Of a stretch of 64,000 nucleotides of DNA, positions 56,421 through 63,778 are shown in pieces. The stretch comes from Butyrivibrio hungatei DSM 14810 (lineage in GTDB: Bacteria; Bacillota; Clostridia; Lachnospirales; Lachnospiraceae): positions 184,877 through 248,876 of the forward strand of contig NZ_FRDH01000007.1 in NCBI RefSeq assembly GCF_900143205.1. The letters are read 5' to 3'. The notes beneath the pieces are model-generated. The model ran no database searches. It saw only the letters and a program-made list of their open reading frames with translations, and was not told the origin of the DNA. Position 1 is the stretch's first letter, and each line of letters opens with the position of its first letter. Made by a program: the position numbers and the translations under genes.

Positions 56421-57527
56421 TTATTTTGCCAAAGATGAAAGTGGTGTGTAGTCAAATCTCACGTACTTGCTTGTGTCTGCAACTCTGTTGTTGTAGTCTT
56501 CCTCCGTTACGTTTTCCCACTCTTCTCCATCATATGTGATAAACCAAGGCTGAGCTTCGTTTTCATAGCCATCGTACTTGGTTCCCCACTGAAGAGTCAT
56601 CTCTGTAGTATTGTAATCAAGATTGTAAACCATGCTTCCGCTCTCAGCTGCGCCGCCGGAAAACTCATTAACAATAAATGCGTTATCATATACAAAATAT
56701 CTGTTTCGGGCTGATCCGCTGACTACAAGCTGTGGCTGTCTGTTAACTACTGTATAGATATCATAGACAACGCCCTTAAAGTCGCCTTCTGCAATCTCTC
56801 CAACGAAGAGTTCGTCTACACCGTCAAGGTTTACATCAAGATAAGCAAATCCAATTCTATCACCTGCATTACCTTCTGAAAAGGTAGCAACTTCATAAAA
56901 CTGAGGACTCATATTTTCCTCTTCAAGCTTATTTGCATCCCATCCTTCTGACACAGCTTTTACATACTTATCAAGTACGTCTCCGTAGAGATCTTCACCG
57001 TGTATTCCGGCTCCAGCTTTATATGTTGCGCCATTAACTGCCTGAATTGTATTACAGATATCTTTTTCTGCATCTGCGATTCTCTTATAATCCTCAGGCA
57101 TAGAATAGGATTTATTAAAATCCCACTGAACCTCTGAAGGATAACCTACAACCACGTCGTAGTCCTTGCCATCAGCAGAAACAAGCTCGCCAATCTTAAT
57201 CTGAGGTCCTCCTGCGTAATCAGGAGTAACTTCTCTTACCCAGACATAAAACTCAAGTCCGCCATAGCCAGCATCCTCGCCTTCCTTGTAAATAACAGAT
57301 AATGTGTCAGGCTCATTTTCAACTCTACAAATTCCGTCAAACTCTGAGGGGATCGTCATCTGGATAAAATCATTGGAAAAAGTATCACCTTCTACCTGGG
57401 CTTCATTTTGAGCCTCCAAAGATTCTTTTTCCGTACTATTTCCTTCTGCATTTGTACCACCAGACGTTCCGCAGGCAGTTGTCAAAACAGTTATCAGTGC
57501 TAAAATGATCCAGCTATTCTTTTTCAT
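56421..57527 (-). CDS. Hypothetical lipoprotein
   Basis: Starting at 57527 (MKKNSWIILALITVLTTACG) gives 368 residues, with AGGAAAAG before the ATG and a lipobox TTACG. A Glu/Asn-rich linker follows, then a domain with DTFSNDFIQMTIPSEF and, near residue 225, FAYLDVNLDGVDELFVGE, which resembles the calcium-binding VCBS/FG-GAP loop DxNxDGxDE. The C-terminal part looks like domains that compare charge or ion binding; function unknown. It diverges from the xylanase gene, with a perfect TATAAT promoter. Confidence 0.7.
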   Translation of the reverse strand: MKKNSWIILALITVLTTACGTSGGTNAEGNSTEKESLEAQNEAQVEGDTFSNDFIQMTIPSEFDGICRVENEPDTLSVIYKEGEDAGYGGLEFYVWVREVTPDYAGGPQIKIGELVSADGKDYDVVVGYPSEVQWDFNKSYSMPEDYKRIADAEKDICNTIQAVNGATYKAGAGIHGEDLYGDVLDKYVKAVSEGWDANKLEEENMSPQFYEVATFSEGNAGDRIGFAYLDVNLDGVDELFVGEIAEGDFKGVVYDIYTVVNRQPQLVVSGSARNRYFVYDNAFIVNEFSGGAAESGSMVYNLDYNTTEMTLQWGTKYDGYENEAQPWFITYDGEEWENVTEEDYNNRVADTSKYVRFDYTPLSSLAK

Positions 57528-57570
57528 TTTTCTTTTCCTCATTTAAATTCATGTTTTCCAATATAGTACT

Positions 57571-57599
57571 ATTATACGTTTAAAATGTACCCGTGACAA
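57571..57599 (-). promoter_or_regulatory. Promoter of the lipoprotein gene
   Basis: TTGTCA (57594-57599), 17 bp and TATAAT (57571-57576). Confidence 0.72.
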
Positions 57600-57631
57600 A
57601 AATTAGCAATTTATATCAACCAGGTAACAAG

Positions 57632-57660
57632 TTGTGGTTAGTGGATAGCGCCATGATACT
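57632..57660 (+). promoter_or_regulatory. Possible promoter of the xylanase gene
   Basis: TTGTGG (57632-57637), 17 bp and GATACT (57655-57660), 46 bp before the ATG. Both boxes are imperfect; only 32 bp separate it from the divergent promoter. Confidence 0.45.
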
Positions 57661-57706
57661 GTATATTTTATTAAAAGCAAAAAACTACTGACTTTGGGAG
57701 GCTAAC

Positions 57707-58984
57707 ATGAAAATAAAAACTCTTTTATCAGGTGCTCTGATAGTCACGCTCCTTGCAGGATGTGCAAGCTCTGCCGTGACAAATACTGATCCAAGTGCAA
57801 ACGTAAGCGCTACTGATAGTACAAATATAGAAGAAAGCGCCAACGATGTCTTAGTTACAGAAGCTTCAAGTTCAGAGGAATCTACTGATGTGCAGGCAGA
57901 GTACACTGACTACGCTCCATTAAAAGACCTATGCAGCGATTACTTCACTCTTGGGGTAGGAATAAACGGAAGTAGCCTTGAAAACCAGACCTTAAATATT
58001 CCTCACTACATGGAAATGTGCGAGTATCACTTTAACAGCTGCACCATGACAAACCTTATGAAGAGCTGCTACATTCTTGATCAGTTCGGCTCTCAGGCAA
58101 ATCTCAAAGATGGAAATGAAGAACCTGCTCTTAACTTTGCTTCCATCGATCCTACTTTAAAATGGTGTCAGGAACATGGCATGAAGATGCGCGGTCACAC
58201 CCTTGTATGGCACACTCAGGCTCCAAACTGGTTCTTTAGAGAAGGCTATACAGACGAAGGCGAATATGTGGATAAAGACACTATGCTCCTTAGAATGGAA
58301 AGCTATATTAAGCAGCTGGTAACTCACGTTCAGGAAGAATATCCTGGTGTTGTTTATTGCTGGGACGTTGTAAATGAAGCTGTAGAGCCAGATGCCTGTG
58401 ACCCTGACAGCTTCTTTAAATGCAGAGTAAAGACCGGAGACGAGCCAAACCCATGGTACGAGACCATAGGCGAAGACTATGTTGAGATGGCATTTACCTA
58501 CGCTAGAAAATACGTAACTGACGGAGCAAAGCTCTTTTACAATGATTACAACACCTATCAGGAGCCAAAGACAGAAGGAATCTACGCTCTATGCAGTCGC
58601 CTTAAAGAAAAAGGACTCATCGATGGTATTGGAATGCAGGGCTACTGGGGAATTGACTATCCCAAGGACGAAGCTATCAAAAAAGCCATCGAGAAATTTT
58701 CAGAGCTTGACCTTGAGATTCACGTAACTGAGCTTTCCATCGGAATTGACAACGAAACCGACGCTCTTATTGAAAAACAGGGTGAAAGATACGGCGAAGT
58801 ATTTAAGCTTCTCCACGATATGGACAAAGAAGCTGGCGGCCCAGCAAACATCACTAATGTAACATTATTTGGACTTGTGGACCACTACAGAGATGGTGAT
58901 ACAACAAATACTCGAATCTTTGATATGAACTATGATCCTAAGCCAGCGTATTTCAAGATAAAAGAGGTTATGGAGAACTACTGA
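57707..58984 (+). CDS. GH10 endo-beta-1,4-xylanase, lipoprotein
   Basis: The 425-residue protein has a lipobox (TLLAGCASS), a Ser/Thr/Glu linker to about residue 65, then a single GH10 domain. RGHTLVWHTQAPNWF is the substrate-binding strand, YCWDVVNEAVEP holds the acid/base Glu and LEIHVTELSIG holds the nucleophile Glu. It is predicted to be tethered on the outer membrane face, cutting xylan or xylo-oligosaccharides near transporters. No carbohydrate-binding module. GGGAGG precedes the ATG. Confidence 0.95.
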   Translation: MKIKTLLSGALIVTLLAGCASSAVTNTDPSANVSATDSTNIEESANDVLVTEASSSEESTDVQAEYTDYAPLKDLCSDYFTLGVGINGSSLENQTLNIPHYMEMCEYHFNSCTMTNLMKSCYILDQFGSQANLKDGNEEPALNFASIDPTLKWCQEHGMKMRGHTLVWHTQAPNWFFREGYTDEGEYVDKDTMLLRMESYIKQLVTHVQEEYPGVVYCWDVVNEAVEPDACDPDSFFKCRVKTGDEPNPWYETIGEDYVEMAFTYARKYVTDGAKLFYNDYNTYQEPKTEGIYALCSRLKEKGLIDGIGMQGYWGIDYPKDEAIKKAIEKFSELDLEIHVTELSIGIDNETDALIEKQGERYGEVFKLLHDMDKEAGGPANITNVTLFGLVDHYRDGDTTNTRIFDMNYDPKPAYFKIKEVMENY

Positions 58985-58998
58985 TTTTTTACATAAAG

Positions 58999-59042
58999 AA
59001 ATGCCTAAGCAGTGGATGTTATCCTTCCTACTTAGGCATTTT
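58999..59042. terminator. Terminator between xylanase and tandem Nudix genes
   Basis: AAATGCCTAAG and CTTAGGCATTT pair over 11 bp around a 21-nt loop, with T-rich flanks on the plus side; it lies between convergent genes. Confidence 0.8.
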
Positions 59043-59043
59043 C

Positions 59044-59949
59044 TTATAAGTTCTTTTCTTTTACCATTTTAAGAGCCCTTAATGACGCCAGTTCATCTTC
59101 ATTAAATGAATATAGCTCTTCTCTGCTGATCCACTTAAAGTCAATAGTTTCTCCTTTTTGAAGTACCACGCTATCTTTTTTTGCATCAGTTTCACAGAAA
59201 TAAATCACATAAAGAGACCTGTTTTCATCTTGTACAACTCTTCCAATCTCTTCTATTTTCCCTGTGACACCTGTTTCTTCTGAAAGCTCTCTTTTAGCGG
59301 CGCCTAAAGGTTCCTCACCTTTAAGAGCTGACCCACCTGCTGTAAACTCCCATTGTCCGCCATGCATTTTCTTAAAATCACGCTGCATCATAAGATAAGT
59401 GCCATCAACATGCTTAACCGCTATATCTACAACAAGATGATACTGTCCCTCAGGAATCCCCTCGCCTCTTACAAGAGTCTCACCAGGTATCCTTGTAAAA
59501 TCTCTATTATAAGCATCCCAAAGCTCTATTCCCTTTATGTGCTCTTTGATATACTTGTCTGCTGCCTTTAAGATATTTCTAACTCCATCATATTCAAGAG
59601 TCTTAAGCGCATCCTCAAGATTAAGAACCTTGATAGACCTAACTTCATCAGGCCTTACAATACAAGGCTCTTCATCTAGATACTCAGCAAGAAAATATAC
59701 AATCTGCCTTGTAACATCTGGCCTCTCTCTGGGTACATATTCATCAACCATCCTAAAATTCTGGATAAGGTCAAGCTCAAGTCCTGTCTCTTCCTTTATC
59801 TCACGGATTGCTGTCTGTTCCTCATTTTCACCCTCTTCAACATGTCCCTTGGGAAGGCTATGAAATCCTGAATCTTCCTCGATTATCACGTAAAAGATCT
59901 GTTCTCTTCGTATAGTAAAAACAATTGCCCCGCATGACTTCTCTATCAT
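59044..59949 (-). CDS. Protein with two tandem Nudix domains
   Basis: Residues 1-135 form a Nudix domain (box GHVEEGENEEQ then REIKEETGLEL) that is closely similar in order and wording to the Nudix half of the fusion at 4830. Residues about 165-301 form a second Nudix domain (AVKHVDGTYLMMQRDF, box GGSALKGEEPLG then RELSEETGV). Both boxes look intact. Two different diphosphate substrates are likely. GAGGTGG precedes the ATG. Confidence 0.88.
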   Translation of the reverse strand: MIEKSCGAIVFTIRREQIFYVIIEEDSGFHSLPKGHVEEGENEEQTAIREIKEETGLELDLIQNFRMVDEYVPRERPDVTRQIVYFLAEYLDEEPCIVRPDEVRSIKVLNLEDALKTLEYDGVRNILKAADKYIKEHIKGIELWDAYNRDFTRIPGETLVRGEGIPEGQYHLVVDIAVKHVDGTYLMMQRDFKKMHGGQWEFTAGGSALKGEEPLGAAKRELSEETGVTGKIEEIGRVVQDENRSLYVIYFCETDAKKDSVVLQKGETIDFKWISREELYSFNEDELASLRALKMVKEKNL

Positions 59950-59991
59950 GTAACCACCTCATTATTCAGTCATCTCTTATTAGTTTTAGTG

Positions 59992-60810
59992 TCAAATTTT
60001 TATTATTTTACCAACCTGTAGCTGTTCAAGCTTGTCCCCAAGAATATCTTTAAGAATATGATAAGCTCTATTCATGGTGCAATGACCAGTACAAACGTAA
60101 TCAATACCAGTGCTGATTATACCCTCAGCAAGAGTCTTTACCTCCTCTTCTGATTTATTGTATAAATGGAAACCTCCAATAAGTCCATAGATATGCTTGT
60201 CAGGAAATGTTTCTTTTACTTCGTTTATGATATTAACAGCACCTCCATGAGAACAACTGTTAATGATCACAAGCCCCTTATCAGTATCAATTACAACGCT
60301 CTGTTCATGTGAAAAATCATCTGGCTTCCAGCCCTTCTTTGTACGAACATACATCATTTCTCTTTTTCCAATGGCTTCCAATCCTGGAGTCTTGTGAGGA
60401 ATAAGATAAACGCCTTCACAAAGCTTGTAATCACCTGATACGAATTTGAGTCTGTCGGGATTTCTCTTGATGATATGTCTTGGAAGGCCAATATAAAAGT
60501 GGAAAATGAACTTCTTGTGGTAACAGTTCTCCGCTGCTGATTCTCTTAAATAAAAATTAGCTTTATCATTGTGATCAAAGAAATACTGAAGTCCGTTAGA
60601 ATGATCATAATGAGCATGACTGATAGCGCCATAGTCTACATCTGCAATATTAAGACCAAGCTTTTCCATATTCTTTGCAAAAAGATTAGACGCACCAGTA
60701 TCTATAAGTACATTATTTTCACCGCATTTTGCATGGATGCAAAGTCCCCATTCTCCCTGCAGGTCTTCATTTGAAATATTATCAACAACTACTGTAAGTT
60801 TCGTCTCCAT
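59992..60810 (-). CDS. MBL-fold metallohydrolase (COG1237-like)
   Basis: The 272-residue protein has VLIDTGASNLF, the zinc motif SHAHYDHSNGLQ (HxHxDH), GLVIINSCSHGG and a late VCTGHCTMNRAYH. This pattern matches MBL hydrolases related to the methanopterin-precursor synthase family, whose bacterial members have no settled substrate. GAGGGG precedes the ATG. The tandem Nudix gene follows after 42 bp. Confidence 0.82.
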   Translation of the reverse strand: METKLTVVVDNISNEDLQGEWGLCIHAKCGENNVLIDTGASNLFAKNMEKLGLNIADVDYGAISHAHYDHSNGLQYFFDHNDKANFYLRESAAENCYHKKFIFHFYIGLPRHIIKRNPDRLKFVSGDYKLCEGVYLIPHKTPGLEAIGKREMMYVRTKKGWKPDDFSHEQSVVIDTDKGLVIINSCSHGGAVNIINEVKETFPDKHIYGLIGGFHLYNKSEEEVKTLAEGIISTGIDYVCTGHCTMNRAYHILKDILGDKLEQLQVGKIIKI

Positions 60811-60971
60811 AACTTTCCCCTCGTTTATTTTTCATACACCATCAGCATATCACAATATGTTCCATTTTTACTAGCAAGCAAAAAGGTACTATATATTTCT
60901 TTTCACACATGTGATAACGTCATATTAGAAATACTTCTATTTTGATATGAGAATAAAGAAGGAGAATACTA

Positions 60972-61451
60972 ATGAAAAAGAATATACGTACCGTTTTATT
61001 GGGAGAACTTTTGCTTTTTATTGCAGTTTTTTTGATCAGTACACTTGGAACCAACTTTGATTTTTCAGTTATGGCATGGTTTTTTGACTTGCCTTCGCTG
61101 CTAGTTATTATACTTACACTGATTCCCGGTCTCATCATCATAGGAGAGTGGAAAGATTTCTTAAAGTCTTTCTCTGTAGGAATAAAAGAATACAGGCTCC
61201 TTGAGTTAAAAAATATCATTGAAGCAGTAGGTGCTGCTCAGAAACTTGTTGTCTTTGGATCTCTGTTTGCTATCATAATATCAGCAATACTCGTTATGGG
61301 AAATATCTCCAAGCCAGAAGCAATTGGCCCTAGACTTGCTATCTGCTTCCTTGCAGGCTTTTATGCAGTTATTATAGAGTTCTTTCTTCTCCCTCTTAAG
61401 CTTAATGCTGAGCGCAAAATGAATGAAGAAATGGATATGGAAAATGATTGA
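60972..61451 (+). CDS. Small MotA/TolQ-like membrane protein
   Basis: The 159-residue protein has four hydrophobic segments (near 8-28, 38-60, 90-112 and 120-142). Its wording, FFDLPSLLVIILTLIPGLI, then LLELKNIIEAV and NISKPEAIGPRLAICFLAGFY, follows the MotA/TolQ/ExbB proton-channel family but without the long cytoplasmic loop of MotA. AAGGAG precedes the ATG. Its end overlaps the LuxR-HTH start by 8 bases, showing tight coupling. A sensory or energy-coupling role is possible. Confidence 0.65.
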   Translation: MKKNIRTVLLGELLLFIAVFLISTLGTNFDFSVMAWFFDLPSLLVIILTLIPGLIIIGEWKDFLKSFSVGIKEYRLLELKNIIEAVGAAQKLVVFGSLFAIIISAILVMGNISKPEAIGPRLAICFLAGFYAVIIEFFLLPLKLNAERKMNEEMDMEND

Positions 61452-61680
61452 TTCTGGAATCACGAAAGCACAATATCTGAATATCGCCCGTAATTTTGGG
61501 CTTACCACAAGGGAACTCGAACTCGGCTACCTAAAAGTAGCCGGGTTTTCCAATCGTAGAATCGCTTATATGCTCGGCATTTCAGAGCAGACAGTCAAAA
61601 ATCATTTCACACACATCTATGAAAAAGCCTGGGTACCAGGAAAAAAGGAATTTATAGAACTTTTTAGACAGGATAGATAA
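61444..61680 (+). CDS. Stand-alone LuxR-type HTH protein
   Basis: From the ATG at 61444 (MIDSGITKAQYL) the protein has 78 residues: a GerE/LuxR HTH (LTTRELELGYLKVAGFSNRR, then IAYMLGISEQTVKNHFTHIY) and nothing else. It has no receiver or sensor domain. Overlap with the MotA-like gene and a 6-bp gap to the next gene indicate one operon. It may be the output of a membrane signal from its partners. Confidence 0.85.
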   Translation: MIDSGITKAQYLNIARNFGLTTRELELGYLKVAGFSNRRIAYMLGISEQTVKNHFTHIYEKAWVPGKKEFIELFRQDR

Positions 61681-61686
61681 AATCTT

Positions 61687-62376
61687 ATGCAAAAAGCTAA
61701 TAAAAAAAGCATTATCGGACTCATCATATTTAGTTGCTTCCTGATTATTGCCGCCACATGTGGAAAAATACTCAGCAGATTTGTTTACGAAGACCATCTT
61801 GATGAGCCGCTTATCACAGTTGATGATAGTGAGATAACTTTAAGAGAATTTGGATATTACATATATTTAGTTGAAGAGTTTGTTCAAGATCAAGCTCTTT
61901 TGTATGATCCTGAGAACCCAAAGCATTGGTGGAATACTCATTTTTCCGCAGGTTTGGATTCTCAGTTTGTTTGTGACTATGCCAAGAAGTACGCTGTAAA
62001 CAGCTGTATATCAGACGAGATTTATTATAAAAAAGCTCTTTCTGATGGTGTTGTACTAAGTAGTGAGGAAGAAAAACAAGCTATAGCCGAAGCTGAGATG
62101 ATCTTAAACAGCATGAATGGTTATCAGCTTGCTAAGACAGGTGTAGATAAAAATATCCTGATCAACATGAGAATAAAACAAACTATCGCAAGGAAATACT
62201 CCAACAATCTTGCAAAAGTCCTGAACTTCACTGGATACGCTGATTCTCCGGAAAAGCTGATGAACTGGGATGGAGCATATTATCAGGAAAACATTTTACC
62301 GGGACATTCAGTTATTACCAATGATAAAGTTTTGGATAAAATAATGCTTGGAACTATAACCGTAAATTATCAGTAA
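61687..62376 (+). CDS. Membrane-anchored protein with a SurA/PrsA-like N-domain
   Basis: The 229-residue protein has one N-terminal membrane helix (IIGLIIFSCFLIIAATC) and then LITVDDSEITLREFGYYIYLVEE, the start of SurA/PrsA/trigger-factor-type chaperone domains. The outward part is helical and ends with NDKVLDKIMLGTI. No catalytic rotamase domain is present. It is the third gene of the operon, probably an extracytoplasmic partner of the two preceding products. Confidence 0.6.
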   Translation: MQKANKKSIIGLIIFSCFLIIAATCGKILSRFVYEDHLDEPLITVDDSEITLREFGYYIYLVEEFVQDQALLYDPENPKHWWNTHFSAGLDSQFVCDYAKKYAVNSCISDEIYYKKALSDGVVLSSEEEKQAIAEAEMILNSMNGYQLAKTGVDKNILINMRIKQTIARKYSNNLAKVLNFTGYADSPEKLMNWDGAYYQENILPGHSVITNDKVLDKIMLGTITVNYQ

Positions 62377-62427
62377 GCAGTTTATTCTTTATATCTGACT
62401 GTCTACAGTGCTGCCCCAAGGGAAAGG

Positions 62428-62907
62428 TCAATACTTTTTTATAATCTTCCAAGCACTCAGAAGCTTTTCCATACTCCAGGCAGCATTGGCGGGACTTGTA
62501 GATGGAAGACATATTGCTGGTCTTTTGATTACAGGCTCCATATACTTTTCATAATACTTAAGTGCCGTTTTACCATTGACATATATTGCCTTGATATCCG
62601 CTGTATTTAAGATAACGCTTAGATCGTTCGGTACTACATTAGTGATGCTGGAGTCCGATGATCCTTCAATATCGCAGGATTGTATCACATCCCATACTGC
62701 AATCTTGTTCCTTATCAAAAGAGCTTTCTTCTCCTCAATCGTCCCTGGCTCTTCCTCTTCGAATACTCCGGAAATCACCTTCCAAAATCTATTCTGCTTA
62801 TGCCCATAGAAAAATCCTTCTTCTCTTGATTTAACAGAGGGAAAACTTCCCAGAATAAGTATTTTTGAACTCTTATCATATATTGGTTCAATTGGATGTA
62901 TAACCAT
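62428..62907 (-). CDS. DNA-deoxyinosine (hypoxanthine) glycosylase, UDG superfamily
   Basis: Starting at 62907 (MVIHPIEPIYD), with GGGGAG upstream, gives 159 residues. ILILGSFPSVKSREEGFFYG, NRFWKVISGVFEEE and LPSTSPANAAW are typical of this small uracil-DNA-glycosylase-like family, which removes hypoxanthine or uracil from deaminated DNA. A longer frame to 62988 crosses a hairpin and has no ribosome site. A heavily structured leader lies upstream. Confidence 0.88.
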   Translation of the reverse strand: MVIHPIEPIYDKSSKILILGSFPSVKSREEGFFYGHKQNRFWKVISGVFEEEEPGTIEEKKALLIRNKIAVWDVIQSCDIEGSSDSSITNVVPNDLSVILNTADIKAIYVNGKTALKYYEKYMEPVIKRPAICLPSTSPANAAWSMEKLLSAWKIIKKY

Positions 62908-62945
62908 AATTAAGTCTCCCCTTCCCCCATCCAACATATATGCAA

Positions 62946-63111
62946 ACATTCTTGGATAAAACATCCAAGAATGTATCAACCAATCCAATTAAGTGCGACT
63001 TTCGCCGCAAGGATTGGTTGACTCTTGAATCATGTTCTTACGAAACCCGCAGCAAGTGCGTGTTTCTGCAATTCCATCTATGAATACATACTATTCTATA
63101 GTACAAGATGG
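62946..63111 (-). ncRNA. Candidate structured RNA or leader with four hairpins
   Basis: Minus-strand order: H1 63074-63111 (CCATCT/AGATGG around TACTAT-AGA-ATAGTA); H2 63042-63066 (GAAAC/GTTTC plus CGCA/TGCG); H3 62977-63020 (CAACCAATCC/GGATTGGTTG enclosing TGCGGC-GAAA-GTCGCA, a GNRA loop); H4 62946-62974 (12-bp stem, loop GTTTT). A G-U pair and the GAAA loop exist only on the minus strand. It precedes the DNA glycosylase start by 39 bp. It matches no RNA family I know. Confidence 0.5.
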
Positions 63112-63114
63112 CAA

Positions 63115-63148
63115 CAAAAAAGAGAACCGCAAACTAATACGATTCTCT
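63115..63148 (-). terminator. Terminator after tRNA-Leu
   Basis: AGAGAA and TTCTCT with three further pairs form a hairpin (63121-63148) followed by six T residues on the minus strand. Confidence 0.85.
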
Positions 63149-63157
63149 AATGTTTAC

Positions 63158-63243
63158 TGCCGGCGACCGGGATCGAACCGGTACGGGTATCACTACCCAC
63201 GGGATTTTAAGTCCCGGGCGTCTGCCAATTCCGCCACGCCGGC
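63158..63243 (-). tRNA. tRNA-Leu (TAA anticodon)
   Basis: An 86-nt class II tRNA: acceptor GCCGGCG with CGCCGGC, a long variable arm and anticodon loop CTTAAAA. CCA is not encoded. It follows tRNA-Val but is separated from it by a terminator-like hairpin. Confidence 0.95.
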
Positions 63244-63263
63244 ATTCTACCATATTTAATTGG

Positions 63264-63297
63264 TAAAAAATTCGCGATATGCCTAAACATATCGCGA
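63264..63297 (-). terminator. Terminator-like hairpin between tRNA-Val and tRNA-Leu
   Basis: A perfect 10-bp stem TCGCGATATG with a 6-nt loop, then ATTTTTTA on the minus strand. Only 20 bp remain to tRNA-Leu, too few for a full promoter. Confidence 0.85.
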
Positions 63298-63298
63298 G

Positions 63299-63371
63299 TG
63301 GGGCCTACAGGGCTCGAACCTGTGACCCTCTGCTTGTAAGGCAGATGCTCTCCCAGCTGAGCTAAGACCCC
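63299..63371 (-). tRNA. tRNA-Val (TAC anticodon)
   Basis: A 73-nt cloverleaf: GGGGTCT acceptor, anticodon stem TCTGC, loop CTTACAA, T-loop TTCGAGC. CCA not encoded. Confidence 0.95.
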
Positions 63372-63413
63372 TAATTAAAATAACTGGGTAATGATTTCAA
63401 TACAGAAACCTAG

Positions 63414-63488
63414 TGGAGATTCAGGGACTTGAACCCGGGACCGACCGGTTATGAGCCGGTTGCTCTAACCAACTGAGCTAAATCTCCT
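63414..63488 (-). tRNA. tRNA with CAT anticodon (Met, or Ile2 if lysidine-modified)
   Basis: A 75-nt cloverleaf: GGAGATT acceptor, anticodon loop CTCATAA, T-loop TTCAAGT. CAT reads AUG as elongator Met, or AUA if C34 is modified by TilS. The stem CCGG and loop resemble clostridial elongator or Ile2 types; sequence alone does not settle it. Confidence 0.9.
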
Positions 63489-63492
63489 GAGT

Positions 63493-63564
63493 GACTCCGA
63501 CGAGAATCGAACTCGTGTTACCGCCGTGAAAGGGCGATGTCTTGACCGCTTGACCACGGAGCCG
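63493..63564 (-). tRNA. tRNA-Glu (TTC anticodon)
   Basis: A 72-nt cloverleaf: GGCTCCG acceptor, anticodon loop CTTTCAC, T-loop TTCGATT. It follows tRNA-Asn by 31 bp. Confidence 0.95.
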
Positions 63565-63595
63565 TATCAGACCGTAGTAACAGTCTTTTTTTAGC

Positions 63596-63667
63596 TCCCC
63601 CTGTCGGACTCGAACCAACGACACTTCGGTTAACAGCCGAATGCTCTACCGACTGAGCTAAGGAGGA
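63596..63667 (-). tRNA. tRNA-Asn (GTT anticodon), irregular acceptor stem
   Basis: Anticodon loop CTGTTAA with stem TTCGG, D- and T-arms normal. The acceptor is irregular: TCCTCCT must pair with AGGGGAG, leaving one mismatch or a bulged base; a normal copy would have one more G on the 3' side. It is the first tRNA after the 23S gene. Confidence 0.88.
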
Positions 63668-63695
63668 TTATTAAAGATACTATATATACAAAATG

Positions 63696-63711
63696 CCATG
63701 CTACTGCATGG
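63696..63711 (-). other. Small hairpin between 23S rRNA and tRNA-Asn
   Basis: CCATGC-AGTA-GCATGG, a 6-bp stem in the rRNA-tRNA spacer; it may guide processing. No U-tract. Confidence 0.5.
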
Positions 63712-63778
63712 TCCTTTTGCTTTGTACCTTCAAAACCGAACACTGATATCTAAATCCATTTTCCTATACTTGCGTTTT

